Origin: JABDEZ01 sp965276955
Lineage (GTDB): Bacteria > Bacteroidota > Bacteroidia > Chitinophagales > Chitinophagaceae
Length of the DNA stretch: 64,000 nt
Direction of reading: 5' to 3'
NCBI GenBank assembly: GCA_965276955.1
Contig: CBDIBP010000035.1
Coordinates: 1-64,000, forward strand
The position numbers and the translations under genes were made by a program. This document shows positions 9,387 to 17,932 of this stretch, one piece after another; the first letter of the stretch is position 1, and every line of letters begins with the position of its first letter. The notes beneath the pieces were generated by a model, which had not been told where the DNA came from, ran no database searches, and worked only from the letters and a program-made list of their open reading frames with translations.

Positions 9387-10361
9387 TCAGCAACAACCGC
9401 CGCCATCGTAATACCAAGTGGAGGGCGTTATTAAAATATCATTCCTTTTTAATGCAGCAAGGGCATCAGCCGTTTTATCGCAGACTGCCAAAGGCTGGTT
9501 AGGCATTAAAATGTGCCCTTTGTCGTCATCAAAATATTCTTCGGAGCCATAATATATTGCTGCTTTGCCGGTAAATACGCAAGGACCATCAGCTGGCATG
9601 GGGTCTTTGATAGCGCATACCTCAACACTCTCTATGTATATCAACTCATTTGTAGGGTATTGGCCTGGAGCTAAAACACGGTAAGGTCTCTTTGCCCGTA
9701 TTTCAATGGTCCCAAATCCTATATCTGTTATCATTTTTATATAGTCTTTCAGTGGCAACGATCCCGTAAGGCATAATGCCCGCAAGCGTTCATCATTTCT
9801 CAATTCTTCATTCATATGATCATTGCAAATAGGGTCAGACATTACCAACCGACCTCTGGGCTTCAGAACCCTATAAATTTCAGAAAGAGCTTTTGTCAGA
9901 TCCTGTTCTTTAAATATATTGAAAAGGCAATTCTGACCAGCTACATCAATGGTGCCATCCTCAACTGGCAGGGAAAGTGCAGAGCCTTTACGCAGATCAA
10001 TAAATGATCGGTCGAACCACGGATTAAGCCGTTCTGCTTCCTCCATATTGTTAGCACAGGCTATAAGCATTTCATCCACTATGTCAACTCCGACCACTCC
10101 ATGTTCCTGCCTGCTGAAATAGGAAAATTGCAAAACCTCCATTCCGCCGCCAACGCCTACGTAGAGTATTTTAGGGTTGTTTATCAGGTCTCTGGGGTTA
10201 ACTGTGGTCCCACAACCATAATTCATCTCTTTCATTATGGTTGGTATCTCCAATCCAGGAAAAGCCAGCATCGGCGTTGTAGTGCAGCATAGACCTACAT
10301 CAGGTTTCAATGCGGCGTCGCGATACAAATTTTCTGTTGTCTCTAAATAGCTGTTATTCAT
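9387..10361 (-). CDS. arsM: Arsenosugar-pathway arsenite S-adenosylmethionine methyltransferase
   Basis: A 324-residue class I methyltransferase. The SAM site is YVGVGGGMEVLQF, followed by the acidic GVDIVDEML and later the RVLKPRGRLVMSDP strand. Cysteines expected to bind As(III) are at 25, 26 and 50 in the N-terminal region, and the protein ends in a Gly-Gly-Gly-Cys-Cys tail. This pattern fits the ArsM subgroup found with ArsS rather than the arsR-linked detoxification ArsM. It would make dimethylated arsenic from arsenite, the ArsS substrate. Its ATG overlaps the stop of the metallophosphoesterase gene by four bases, so the two are translationally coupled. Confidence 0.85.
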   Translation of the reverse strand: MNNSYLETTENLYRDAALKPDVGLCCTTTPMLAFPGLEIPTIMKEMNYGCGTTVNPRDLINNPKILYVGVGGGMEVLQFSYFSRQEHGVVGVDIVDEMLIACANNMEEAERLNPWFDRSFIDLRKGSALSLPVEDGTIDVAGQNCLFNIFKEQDLTKALSEIYRVLKPRGRLVMSDPICNDHMNEELRNDERLRALCLTGSLPLKDYIKMITDIGFGTIEIRAKRPYRVLAPGQYPTNELIYIESVEVCAIKDPMPADGPCVFTGKAAIYYGSEEYFDDDKGHILMPNQPLAVCDKTADALAALKRNDILITPSTWYYDGGGCC

Positions 10362-11164
10362 TTTTTGTGCTTTTGAGGTCTGTTTTGTTCTTCTTCTGGC
10401 AAGCTTTTAACTCCACAAGTCCAGATGCCTGTTTGGAGTGGGGTTATAAAAATATCTTCAACACCTTCTTGTTTCAACTGTATTGCAAATTTCTCCTGGT
10501 CATAAAGTATGCTCCTTATTTCGATCTCAAAAGTATTTGTACAGGTGATAAGTGCATAATGAATTGCTGGGTTACCATCATGATCTGGCTTTCCTGTTAC
10601 ACCACAGTTCACCGCAAATCTGTTCCCAGATAATTGTTTTATCCACGGCAAGCCTGTATGTGTACAAGCCAATCCCATGACATCAAATTCTTTAAGCCAG
10701 CTTTCTATTTGCATGTCACTGGTAGCAGACTCATAAAGAAATTCGTTCTGGACAGCGGGACTGCCATGGCATAAAAGTATCTTCCCATTAATGGTATTGA
10801 CAATAGCTGTTTCAGGTAGGTCAGCCAGCTTTTTTCGATACTCTTCACTAAGGCTCTTTAAAGACCATTCAAAAGCTCTGCAACCCGTTATTTCATCTTC
10901 GGCTGCACCATACCCACATGCGCAGGATGAGTACCCGCCGGCAGCCTGCGATTCAAGATTGCCTGCAATAAAGATATCAAAATGTTTAAAAATATAAGCT
11001 AACGTTTCATCACTACGTCCGGCAAAGCCTATGGCATCTCCAAGAAAGAAAAAGCCATCGCAACCTTCGGCTATAGCGTCTGCATAACACGCCTGCAATG
11101 CGGGGAGGTTACCATAGGCTCCACCCATTACCGCTATTTTTTTTAAGATCTGCTTGTTATCCAT
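10358..11164 (-). CDS. Divergent calcineurin-like metallophosphoesterase (arsenosugar-associated)
   Basis: A 268-residue protein with the fold of YfcE/ApaH-like phosphoesterases. Preserved features are GNLPAL at 18-23, GDAIGFAG at 42-49, LLCHGSP and a THTGLP near the C-terminus. The first metal motif has changed: where the family has SDxHGN, this protein has GGAYGN, so the usual Asp and His ligands become G15 and Y17. The GNHD/GNHE block is GNLES. Metallophosphoesterases are regular companions of ArsM/ArsS. Here it either works with an altered metal site or is a binding protein. It may remove phosphate from a sugar-phosphate intermediate. Confidence 0.75.
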   Translation of the reverse strand: MDNKQILKKIAVMGGAYGNLPALQACYADAIAEGCDGFFFLGDAIGFAGRSDETLAYIFKHFDIFIAGNLESQAAGGYSSCACGYGAAEDEITGCRAFEWSLKSLSEEYRKKLADLPETAIVNTINGKILLCHGSPAVQNEFLYESATSDMQIESWLKEFDVMGLACTHTGLPWIKQLSGNRFAVNCGVTGKPDHDGNPAIHYALITCTNTFEIEIRSILYDQEKFAIQLKQEGVEDIFITPLQTGIWTCGVKSLPEEEQNRPQKHKK

Positions 11165-11166
11165 AT

Positions 11167-12270
11167 TTAGAATGCGTAGTGTAAAACAAAGCTTAAGCTC
11201 TTATCCAGGAGTTTAGATTGCGCACCTGTTGGTGTTACGTCCCAATAGTTATATTCTACTATAACAGCCACATTTTTGCGTACGGTGTATACCAGTCCTG
11301 GAAGTAGTTCTCTTTCGACACTGTTTGCACCTTGGTAGTTTACCTGGCTATAAGATACCCTTGCAAGTAGTTTCTTAAAGACCTGGTATCTTATACTGCC
11401 GAAAAAATAGACCGCATTATCGTATCCTGCACGCGAGAGTGGGTGAGCAGCATCATTAGCTTCGCCATTCAATACAAGTACCTCCCCTAAAAAGCCAACT
11501 TTCCCAACTTCTAAGTTCAGTTCGCCGGCTACCTGGCTCATCTGGAAACTTTTACCAACTACTCTATCAATTTGCCCTGTAAGGCCCGATACCCCAACAG
11601 TTAGGTTAACTCTTCTGGCCAATTTAAAAGTAGGTGCAATGCGTGCGGTAATGCCATTTCGAAATGCGGCGTTAGTATCGCTTTCCACATCCCTGCCTGC
11701 TAACGCTCCATCCACATGGTCGTTGTTAGATATGTACTGCACCGAGTAGTCAATATCCACATGATCACCAGCAGCCTTTTTTCCAACAAATTCACCACCA
11801 AATTCGGGATTTAGTTTCAGGCCGTTGAAGTATTGTACATTCCCAAAGAAAGAACCATCCCAAAGGAACCCTACTTTTTTATAGAACTTACCTACGTGCA
11901 GGTCGCCCCAGCTGGTATGCATGTAGCCATAAGATTCCTGGAACCATATATTGGAATTGAAGAATGGCCTGAGCTTGGTGTCTCGCACCCGGCTTTCCAC
12001 ATGTAACCCAAAGCGCTTATCTTTTGTTTCGGCATCAAGTTTTAAAACAAAGGCGTAGATGCTCAGGTCGTTATTGGTACCCGCTACCAAGGGTAGATAA
12101 TCAAAGAGGTAGATGCCACCAGACAATTTGAAATCAATGTTTGGGGTTGCTATCGCTACTCCCTTCGTATTTTTACTCAGTTGCCCCGAATCGACAGACT
12201 GAGCATGAGACGTAATGCTATATACCACGCATACCAATAAAAACAACTTTGCAGCTATAATTTTTTTCAT
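11167..12270 (-). CDS. Outer-membrane beta-barrel (porin-like) protein
   Basis: A 367-residue protein with a signal peptide (MKKIIAAKLFLL...SHAQ), giving the start at 12270. The body alternates hydrophobic and polar residues with many aromatic and glycine positions and ends in a terminal phenylalanine (VLHYAF), as in outer-membrane barrels. Stretches such as LHVESRVRDTKLRPFF and SWGDLHVGKFYKKVG resemble porin/OprP-type barrels. It lies 22 bases after the sodium-solute symporter gene. The pair looks like an outer- and inner-membrane uptake or release route for a solute linked to the arsenosugar genes. Confidence 0.7.
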   Translation of the reverse strand: MKKIIAAKLFLLVCVVYSITSHAQSVDSGQLSKNTKGVAIATPNIDFKLSGGIYLFDYLPLVAGTNNDLSIYAFVLKLDAETKDKRFGLHVESRVRDTKLRPFFNSNIWFQESYGYMHTSWGDLHVGKFYKKVGFLWDGSFFGNVQYFNGLKLNPEFGGEFVGKKAAGDHVDIDYSVQYISNNDHVDGALAGRDVESDTNAAFRNGITARIAPTFKLARRVNLTVGVSGLTGQIDRVVGKSFQMSQVAGELNLEVGKVGFLGEVLVLNGEANDAAHPLSRAGYDNAVYFFGSIRYQVFKKLLARVSYSQVNYQGANSVERELLPGLVYTVRKNVAVIVEYNYWDVTPTGAQSKLLDKSLSFVLHYAF

Positions 12271-12292
12271 TCTGAATATTTTGTGTGTGAAC

Positions 12293-13789
12293 TTATTGAG
12301 CTGTCCTTTTTTTACTAATAGAAGCACCTATCATAAAAAGTATGGTGCAGATGATGAGTCCATATAGGTTAATTCCAAGATCTAATGCGAAGCCTCCGGA
12401 ACCTATTTCTATTGCTTTAGGAAAGAAATCGATATGGAAGAAGCTATGTATCGCAGCCATGATACCCAATATAACGCCCGGCCAGAAAGCAAGATTGAAA
12501 CTAAGTTTGCCCGCACCTTTCATGAACGACAATATGAAAATAGGTGCTAAACCCATGACCATTGTTCCGCTTATGGTTGTGGCGGCAATAATAGCAGGTC
12601 CTAATTTATCGCCCAGGTAGACTGTAAGCAAAGGTAGGTTCCCTAATATGGCTATCACAACAATTGCGATCCTTCCTTTTTTAACCTGCTGTTGCGTAGG
12701 TTCTGTTGTTTGTGTTTTCCAGTCACGAGCAGCAAGTTTGGACATACTTGTGAACGTCGAGTCTATTGTTGACCCAGAACTGGTTAGCATTATGGCATTA
12801 AATATCATTAGTGCAGCTAAACCGAACACTGCTGGAACGGTAACTGTTATTTCTCCTGTTATGCCGAAGCGTTTGGCATATAAACCGACAAAACTATACA
12901 GGAAAATAAAGAGTCCGCTAAAAATACCGGCAAGGATGAATCCCCGTAACATTACCTTGGGTGACGTAATGAATGCCCTGTCTGTAAGTACAGGATCATG
13001 AAAGGGATAACTGAAGATCTGAACCAGTGCCAGCATACAAAAAGTGAGACCGCCCTGGAAGACCGGCTCTTCGACCTGCGGAATGCCATGAGTGGCAAGT
13101 GCAGGCGTTATTAATACCATTACAACTCCAAGTAAAATTGCAAGGTATACCATTTGTAAAGCATCTGTCAGCAGGCTGCTGCGTAAGCCACCTTTAAAGC
13201 TGTAATAGACTGTAAAACCGGTAAGGATAAGTACACATATCCAATAATGCATACTACCCTCACTTCCAAAATATAAAGCTGCCACTTTGGTATTGGACCA
13301 AACTTCATTGAACAGGCGGAACGCAATCGTGTATTGGAAAATACGCAGTGCGACAAAGCCATACTTTGTTACTATAAAGTGTGAGATAGAAGTAAAGCCA
13401 TCCCTTTTACGTATAAAATACAAGGTGACCCCCGCGGTTATGAAACTTAGATAATACAGGGCATATCCAATGCCCCCGGTTATGCCATAAGTGTTTGCCA
13501 GGTGTGCAGCATTGGCTATGGATTTACCAAATATCCAGGTAATAACGGCACTCGTCACTAATAAGAACATACCGGGTGCCGCGCCACTTTTATTATTCCC
13601 TCCAAAAAATTGTTGTGTACTTACTTTCCAAGGCACCATGGTGAGCGTTACAATTATGTAACCTATAAGTATCAGCCAAGGTGCCCAGGAATAAATTCCA
13701 CTTTCAGCCTGTGCAACTTGTGCTTGAGCGTAAGCAATTGGTGACGCAGACATTAAAAATAAGATGGTTAAGGATAATGTTCTTTTCAT
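12293..13789 (-). CDS. Sodium:solute symporter (SSS family)
   Basis: A 498-residue transporter with about 13-14 hydrophobic helices. The family signature is seen in YYSFKGGLRSSLLTDALQMVYL (an extra-helical GG followed by TD..Q). The N-terminus begins with a signal-like segment ending SPIAYAQAQ before the first core helix, which is unusual but known in some Bacteroidota members. Substrates of SSS proteins range from sugars and amino acids to urea and cannot be assigned. It is embedded between arsS and the barrel protein, so it probably moves a substrate or product of this pathway. Confidence 0.85.
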   Translation of the reverse strand: MKRTLSLTILFLMSASPIAYAQAQVAQAESGIYSWAPWLILIGYIIVTLTMVPWKVSTQQFFGGNNKSGAAPGMFLLVTSAVITWIFGKSIANAAHLANTYGITGGIGYALYYLSFITAGVTLYFIRKRDGFTSISHFIVTKYGFVALRIFQYTIAFRLFNEVWSNTKVAALYFGSEGSMHYWICVLILTGFTVYYSFKGGLRSSLLTDALQMVYLAILLGVVMVLITPALATHGIPQVEEPVFQGGLTFCMLALVQIFSYPFHDPVLTDRAFITSPKVMLRGFILAGIFSGLFIFLYSFVGLYAKRFGITGEITVTVPAVFGLAALMIFNAIMLTSSGSTIDSTFTSMSKLAARDWKTQTTEPTQQQVKKGRIAIVVIAILGNLPLLTVYLGDKLGPAIIAATTISGTMVMGLAPIFILSFMKGAGKLSFNLAFWPGVILGIMAAIHSFFHIDFFPKAIEIGSGGFALDLGINLYGLIICTILFMIGASISKKRTAQ

Positions 13790-13855
13790 TTAGTGTGTAA
13801 TGTATATGTGTTATCCAATGCACTGTCCCATCTGTCCATGTATTTATTTAAAGAT

Positions 13856-14902
13856 CTACTCCGCAACAGCCCCGCCACAACTGCTACCTGCACCTGCGGT
13901 GCAGCCATAACAATGCTGCTTTACAATGATGTTGCGGTTCTCAAATGCTTCGAGGTCGAATTGACTAATATGCTGCTTGCCTGCACATGCAATTTTCAGA
14001 TCCAGCATTTGATTGAAATCGCAATCGTACAAGTATCCATCCCACCCTATAGATAAAGTATTGCGGCACATAACGCTCAATGCCGCAGCTGGGTTAAAGG
14101 CATTTATGAGTTTAATCATATAATCCTCATAGTTGCCTGAAACAAGCAGATAATCAAGATACCGGCTGATGGGGATGTTAGTGATAGCAAACAGGTTATT
14201 GAATTCTACCTGGTAACGCGTCATCAACGCGTCTTTATATTCTTTTTCCAGCGAAGTTTGCGATGGTGGTAGAAACGCACCAGCAGGATTGTAAACAAGA
14301 TTCAGCGTAAGTCCGGTCGCTTCTTTGCCATACCCTACAGCGTTCAGCATTTGCAACGCCTTTATAGAATCTTCAAACACACCATTGCCGCGTTGCCTGT
14401 CTGTGCGGTCTTGTGTATAAAATGGCAACGACGACACTACTTCTATATTGTTGTCTTTATAAAATTGCGGAAGATCGTGATATTTCTTATTCGCTAGTAT
14501 TATGGTAAGGTTGCAGCGTACTATCACGTGCCTGTTCAGTTGCTTTAGCTCGGTTACGAACCACCGGAATTCAGGATTCATTTCAGGTGCGCCACCAGTT
14601 AGGTCAACCGTTTTTAGTGATGGATTATTTTTGATCACATCGAGGCATTGCTGCATAGTATCCCGCGTCATTATTTCCTTGCGGTCCGGCCCGGCATCAA
14701 CATGGCAATGGGTGCACACCTGGTTGCACATTTTACCCATGTTTACCTGGAATATTTCTATTCCTATAGGTTTAAGTGGCAACTGACCTATATCCTTTAG
14801 TTTTTGTGCAAAGGGAGGAAAACGTACTGGGTCATTTTCCAATACCTCCAGTTGCCGCTCCGAGTCTGACAATAAGTGCGCTAATGCTTTTAATGATTTC
14901 AT
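13856..14902 (-). CDS. arsS: Arsenosugar biosynthesis radical SAM protein ArsS
   Basis: A 348-residue radical SAM enzyme. The cluster-binding CX3CX2C is at C59, C63 and C66 (KMCNQVCTHCHVDAGPD). The C-terminal Cys-rich segment has CYGC at 331-334 and a further Cys at 342 in SSCGG, which defines the ArsS (TIGR04167) family. Known members transfer the 5'-deoxyadenosyl moiety to dimethylated arsenic, the committed step to arsenosugars. It is preceded by its CMD-like companion 38 bases upstream and followed by the symporter gene. Length and motifs are complete. Confidence 0.92.
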   Translation of the reverse strand: MKSLKALAHLLSDSERQLEVLENDPVRFPPFAQKLKDIGQLPLKPIGIEIFQVNMGKMCNQVCTHCHVDAGPDRKEIMTRDTMQQCLDVIKNNPSLKTVDLTGGAPEMNPEFRWFVTELKQLNRHVIVRCNLTIILANKKYHDLPQFYKDNNIEVVSSLPFYTQDRTDRQRGNGVFEDSIKALQMLNAVGYGKEATGLTLNLVYNPAGAFLPPSQTSLEKEYKDALMTRYQVEFNNLFAITNIPISRYLDYLLVSGNYEDYMIKLINAFNPAAALSVMCRNTLSIGWDGYLYDCDFNQMLDLKIACAGKQHISQFDLEAFENRNIIVKQHCYGCTAGAGSSCGGAVAE

Positions 14903-14940
14903 GGATTTCTTTTGTTAATTCGAATTGTTCATTGCAATAT

Positions 14941-15279
14941 TTACATCGCTATCTTTTTCACCTTATTCATCATTTGAACACCATGAACTAATGATGCTCC
15001 ACCGCGAATTGCTGCAGACACGTGCACTGCTTCCATCATTTGCGCCTCATTATATCCTTTTTCATAAGCATCGCTACTATATGCATCTATACAATAAGGG
15101 CATTGCACCGCATGTGCAACAGCCAGCGCGATCAATGATTTTTCCCTGGCGGTAAGGGCCCCCTCTTTAAAGACTTCGCTGTACCAGCCAAAGAACTTGT
15201 CGCCCATTTCCTTTTGAAAATCGGTTATGTTGCCAAACTTGCCGAGGTCCTCCGCGTTGTAATAATTATTGTTAGCCAT
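14941..15279 (-). CDS. Arsenosugar biosynthesis-associated CMD/alkylhydroperoxidase-like protein
   Basis: A 112-residue carboxymuconolactone decarboxylase-fold protein. The start at 15279 (MANNNYY) is preferred over one eight codons upstream. The AhpD-type motif is CPYCIDAY followed by a downstream AAIRGGASLVHG; the CxxC cysteines are kept. Proteins of this type are annotated as peroxidase-like companions of ArsS and occur beside it in many bacteria. The exact reaction is unknown. It may handle thiol or arsenic redox chemistry around the radical SAM step. Confidence 0.85.
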   Translation of the reverse strand: MANNNYYNAEDLGKFGNITDFQKEMGDKFFGWYSEVFKEGALTAREKSLIALAVAHAVQCPYCIDAYSSDAYEKGYNEAQMMEAVHVSAAIRGGASLVHGVQMMNKVKKIAM

Positions 15280-15348
15280 ATTGGTATAATTAAATGAAAG
15301 CATGCCCCTTCCGAGACACGTTAGGTTAATAAAAGAGTGGCATTGAAA

Positions 15349-16023
15349 TTAAAGATCCAGATCAGGGGGAGCGCGCAAGGGGAAATTGAACTCAACGAAA
15401 CGTTTGTAAAACAAAATTCCATAGCTGGTTCGAGCAAGACTCACCTGACCCAGGATCTGCTCCAGAATTTTTTTTATCGAAGAAGCAAATGTCAAAGTCA
15501 CAAAAAGTTGCTTTGCGCTTTTAACGTCATTCATATCCAGCAGCCTGCAAAGTCTCTTAGTGACGTACAAAGACTCTATCGCGGCACATAGATGGGGCTT
15601 TTGCCAAGGCAAGTTGCTGAAGGTGTAGGTGTTGAATACACTTTTATCGATTCCTATTAGGTAGGTTCCACCCCTTTGGTCTGGACCTACTACAACATTA
15701 TTATCCATAAGCTGGATAACAGCATCTTTCAATTTTGCCAAGGATAGCTGTGGACAATCATTTCCTACTACCAATACTTTTTCAAAACCGCTATCGAAAA
15801 TTGTAGTTATTGCGGCAGCTATGTTTTCGCCAAATGTGTTTCCCTTTTGGCAGCTTTCATCGCAAATGAAATAAGGAATATTGCACTTGGATGCAAGGGC
15901 AATAATTTTCCTATTCAGTTTTTCGAAGAGCAATATATTCCTTGCACCATCAACAGCAATCTTTTTGTTATTGCTTTCAATGGCGGCTGAGCGTGCAAAA
16001 ATGAGGATCGCAGTGGAAGACAT
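15349..16023 (-). CDS. TIGR04282-type transferase (arsenosugar-associated transferase 1)
   Basis: A 224-residue GT-A fold nucleotidyl/glycosyltransferase-like protein of the group called rSAM/selenodomain-associated transferase 1. Recognisable blocks are VVGNDCPQLS (about residues 81-90), VGPDQRGGTYLIG (about 112-124) and LLDMNDV (about 161-167). It is the first gene of the minus-strand run; its ATG at 16023 is followed upstream by a 190-base region that must hold the promoter. With transferase 2 at 2956-3660 it brackets the cluster. It probably acts on the sugar part of the arsenosugar, but donor and acceptor are unknown. Confidence 0.8.
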   Translation of the reverse strand: MSSTAILIFARSAAIESNNKKIAVDGARNILLFEKLNRKIIALASKCNIPYFICDESCQKGNTFGENIAAAITTIFDSGFEKVLVVGNDCPQLSLAKLKDAVIQLMDNNVVVGPDQRGGTYLIGIDKSVFNTYTFSNLPWQKPHLCAAIESLYVTKRLCRLLDMNDVKSAKQLFVTLTFASSIKKILEQILGQVSLARTSYGILFYKRFVEFNFPLRAPPDLDL

Positions 16024-16222
16024 GCTAATAAACCTACGAAAAAATTAAACATATGGATTGCAGTGTCAAATAAAAATTTCCTAAGTGTAATTTTTAAAAT
16101 TTAGTTAACTGGATTGCCTTAGATCATTTTTTTAATTCTTCTATTCAAAACTTTTAGTGGTGTTATCTCGTAGCTTATAGACATAAAATGACAATTATTT
16201 TCAAACCTTTAAAATGGAAATT

Positions 16223-16621
16223 ATGAAAAAGCCCTTTGTAGCATTAGTATTATTAGCTGGGATCAGTCTTTCAACCGTCCCAGCCAACGCCCAAAATTCA
16301 AAAGTTGTGGTGTACAGGAAAGGTTGTGCGTATGGCAGCCTGGCTAAATACAAAGTATTAGTTGATCATAAAAAAGTAGCTACTTTAAAAAACAATGCTA
16401 TCTACACCACGCAATTAGCTCCCGGAGAGCACCTTATTGCTGCCAGGCAGCCGAAAAGGTCAGTAAAAATCGACGTCCGGTCCGGGCAAGACTATGTAGT
16501 GGTCTATAAAACTCGTTTTGGGATATTTGGCGGCAGGCCACATTTAAAAGTAATGACTTTAGCGCAAGCAAAGGAACACTATAAATATTTTAGGAACCAT
16601 TCAAGCAAAATGACGATGTAG
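16223..16621 (+). CDS. Secreted DUF2846-like protein
   Basis: A protein of about 132 residues with a signal peptide (MKKPFVALVLLAG...ANAQ). An in-frame ATG three codons upstream is possible, but the signal peptide fits the start at 16223. The mature part (VYRKGCAYGSLAKYKVLVDHKKVA...LAPGEHLIAAR) resembles the beta-rich DUF2846 domain, which often sits in small envelope proteins. It is divergent from the arsenosugar run and ends 20 bases before a strong terminator. The function is unknown. Confidence 0.65.
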   Translation: MKKPFVALVLLAGISLSTVPANAQNSKVVVYRKGCAYGSLAKYKVLVDHKKVATLKNNAIYTTQLAPGEHLIAARQPKRSVKIDVRSGQDYVVVYKTRFGIFGGRPHLKVMTLAQAKEHYKYFRNHSSKMTM

Positions 16622-16640
16622 TCTTTACTGCAAAAAATAC

Positions 16641-16671
16641 AAAAAGGCTGTCATACTTTGACAGCCTTTTT
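16641..16671 (+). terminator. Bidirectional intrinsic terminator
   Basis: Perfect 13-bp inverted repeat (AAAAAGGCTGTCA and its complement) with a 5-nt loop, A-rich on one side and T-rich on the other. It separates the secreted protein gene from the convergent remnant at 16683. Confidence 0.85.
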
Positions 16672-16682
16672 ATGTATGTGTT

Positions 16683-16995
16683 TCAAACGGTTGCATTACA
16701 TTCAAAAGACTTTAACCTCGGATTTTCCTGTGCAAATCTCATTACATTGAAATTCGTAGCAGCATCAGTGAAATACACTTTATGGGTTAGGTTGTTGTCA
16801 TCGCTATAAGTATAAGTCAGATTGTAAGTGTCATTATCAAAATCAATAAGCGATTTGTTGTCCTCGGCTGTGGTTATTGCTTCCTCATACGAAACAATTT
16901 CACCTTTTGCGTTATTTGGTATTGCTTTCAGCTTGCCATTCCAAAAATAGCACCGAAAATACATATAGGCTGCTACCGCTGCATTATCCCAAAGA
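16683..16995 (-). pseudogene. C-terminal remnant of an unrecognised protein
   Basis: On the minus strand about 100 codons read like real protein (YFWNGKLKAIPNNAKGEI ... FTDAATNFNVMRFAQE) and end at 16683. The frame runs on to 17084, but the upstream part turns unconvincing where a plus-strand gene takes over. No start codon fits the coding-like part. I read this as a truncated gene cut near 16985-17000; that end coordinate is approximate. The family is not recognised. Confidence 0.4.
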
Positions 16996-17635
16996 CAGCA
17001 GCGTAAAAGTATGGGAAGTAAATGATAAGTATATCTTTTACACGTCTGAAATGAGTATTGATGCAGACGGCTCACCAAGAGCATACAGCCCGCAAAATAC
17101 CGGCATCGACGATACGGCTTACGCGTTTAAAAATGGAAAGCTCGCAGGGGATATTGTAGTGTATGACGGCGCGAGACCTTACGTGCAGAACGCTAGTGAT
17201 CCCTATCCCGGAAATTATCTTTCGCAAACAACCCTACAGGATGTTACCCGTTTCAAGACCAATTATAAACGCTATGTAAACTCAGATTCTATACCCTACA
17301 TTTCAATTCCAGCAGATCTTGAAAAGTATGTAATTGTTGGAGACATTGTTTTGGTTTATGATAAAAAAAACGGGCGGACGTCTTATGCTATAATTGGTGA
17401 CTCAGGAGAAAACACTCATATTGGTGAAGGCTCAATAAAACTGGCACAAAACCTTGGGATACCATTGACTTTCAAACCACATGTAGATTGCAGTCAGTGC
17501 GGCAGTGGTATCACATATGTCATTAGGAAACATTCCACACGTATGCGGCCATTGAACGTAAGTGAGATAGATAGTTTAGGGAAGGAGATATTTCGGGCAG
17601 ATATTTTGGACAAATTGAAAACCTCACATCTCTAA
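16877..17635 (+). CDS. GH75 chitosanase-like protein, probably 5'-truncated
   Basis: A protein of up to 252 residues with two blocks resembling family 75 glycoside hydrolases: MSIDADGSPRAYSP and IIGDSGENTHIGEGSIKLAQ. The family hydrolyses chitosan and is normally secreted. No ATG opens the frame; the only starts are TTG (16877 or later), and the first 30 residues overlap the opposite-strand remnant. The sequence LVLLSAC could act as a lipobox but the N-terminal charge and hydrophobic core are weak. Best reading: the catalytic part is kept and the natural 5' end was lost near 16985. The family assignment is moderate. Confidence 0.5.
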   Translation: MLPHTKQFHLLRYLVLLSACHSKNSTENTYRLLPLHYPKDSSVKVWEVNDKYIFYTSEMSIDADGSPRAYSPQNTGIDDTAYAFKNGKLAGDIVVYDGARPYVQNASDPYPGNYLSQTTLQDVTRFKTNYKRYVNSDSIPYISIPADLEKYVIVGDIVLVYDKKNGRTSYAIIGDSGENTHIGEGSIKLAQNLGIPLTFKPHVDCSQCGSGITYVIRKHSTRMRPLNVSEIDSLGKEIFRADILDKLKTSHL

Positions 17636-17796
17636 ACCTATTGATTTAATTCAGCAGTTAACTTGAGACAAAAAATCATATTAGAAGGACTTATTGACCT
17701 GTATCTTATCTATTTTTGCCAAATAAATTTACTTATCAAAAAGTTCGAGCCTTGATAATGTCTTTGCGCCATCCTCGAATACGATCCATTACACTG

Positions 17797-17842
17797 TTTT
17801 CTTCAAATTTTCGACAAGTCGTTTCGAAAAATCCAAATGGGC
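17797..17842 (-). repeat. Imperfect direct repeat, copy A (decayed gene 3' end)
   Basis: Shares about three quarters of its bases with copy B, including ACAAxTCGxTTCGAAAA and ATCCAA. On the minus strand it reads DFSKRLVENLKKTV followed by a stop at 17789-17791, matching the scrap in copy B. Confidence 0.5.
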
Positions 17843-17875
17843 TAAGGCTGTTTTTGTCTATTTTAGATAGCGATT

Positions 17876-17922
17876 TTCCTTAATTCCTCCACAAATCGGT
17901 TCGAAAAAAATCCAATCGGGTT
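17876..17922 (-). repeat. Imperfect direct repeat, copy B (decayed gene 3' end)
   Basis: Second copy, about 77 bases from copy A and with two extra A in the central A-run. On the minus strand it reads GFFSNRFVEELRKIAI and then a stop at 17863-17865. Confidence 0.5.
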
Positions 17923-17932
17923 CACACGTAAC

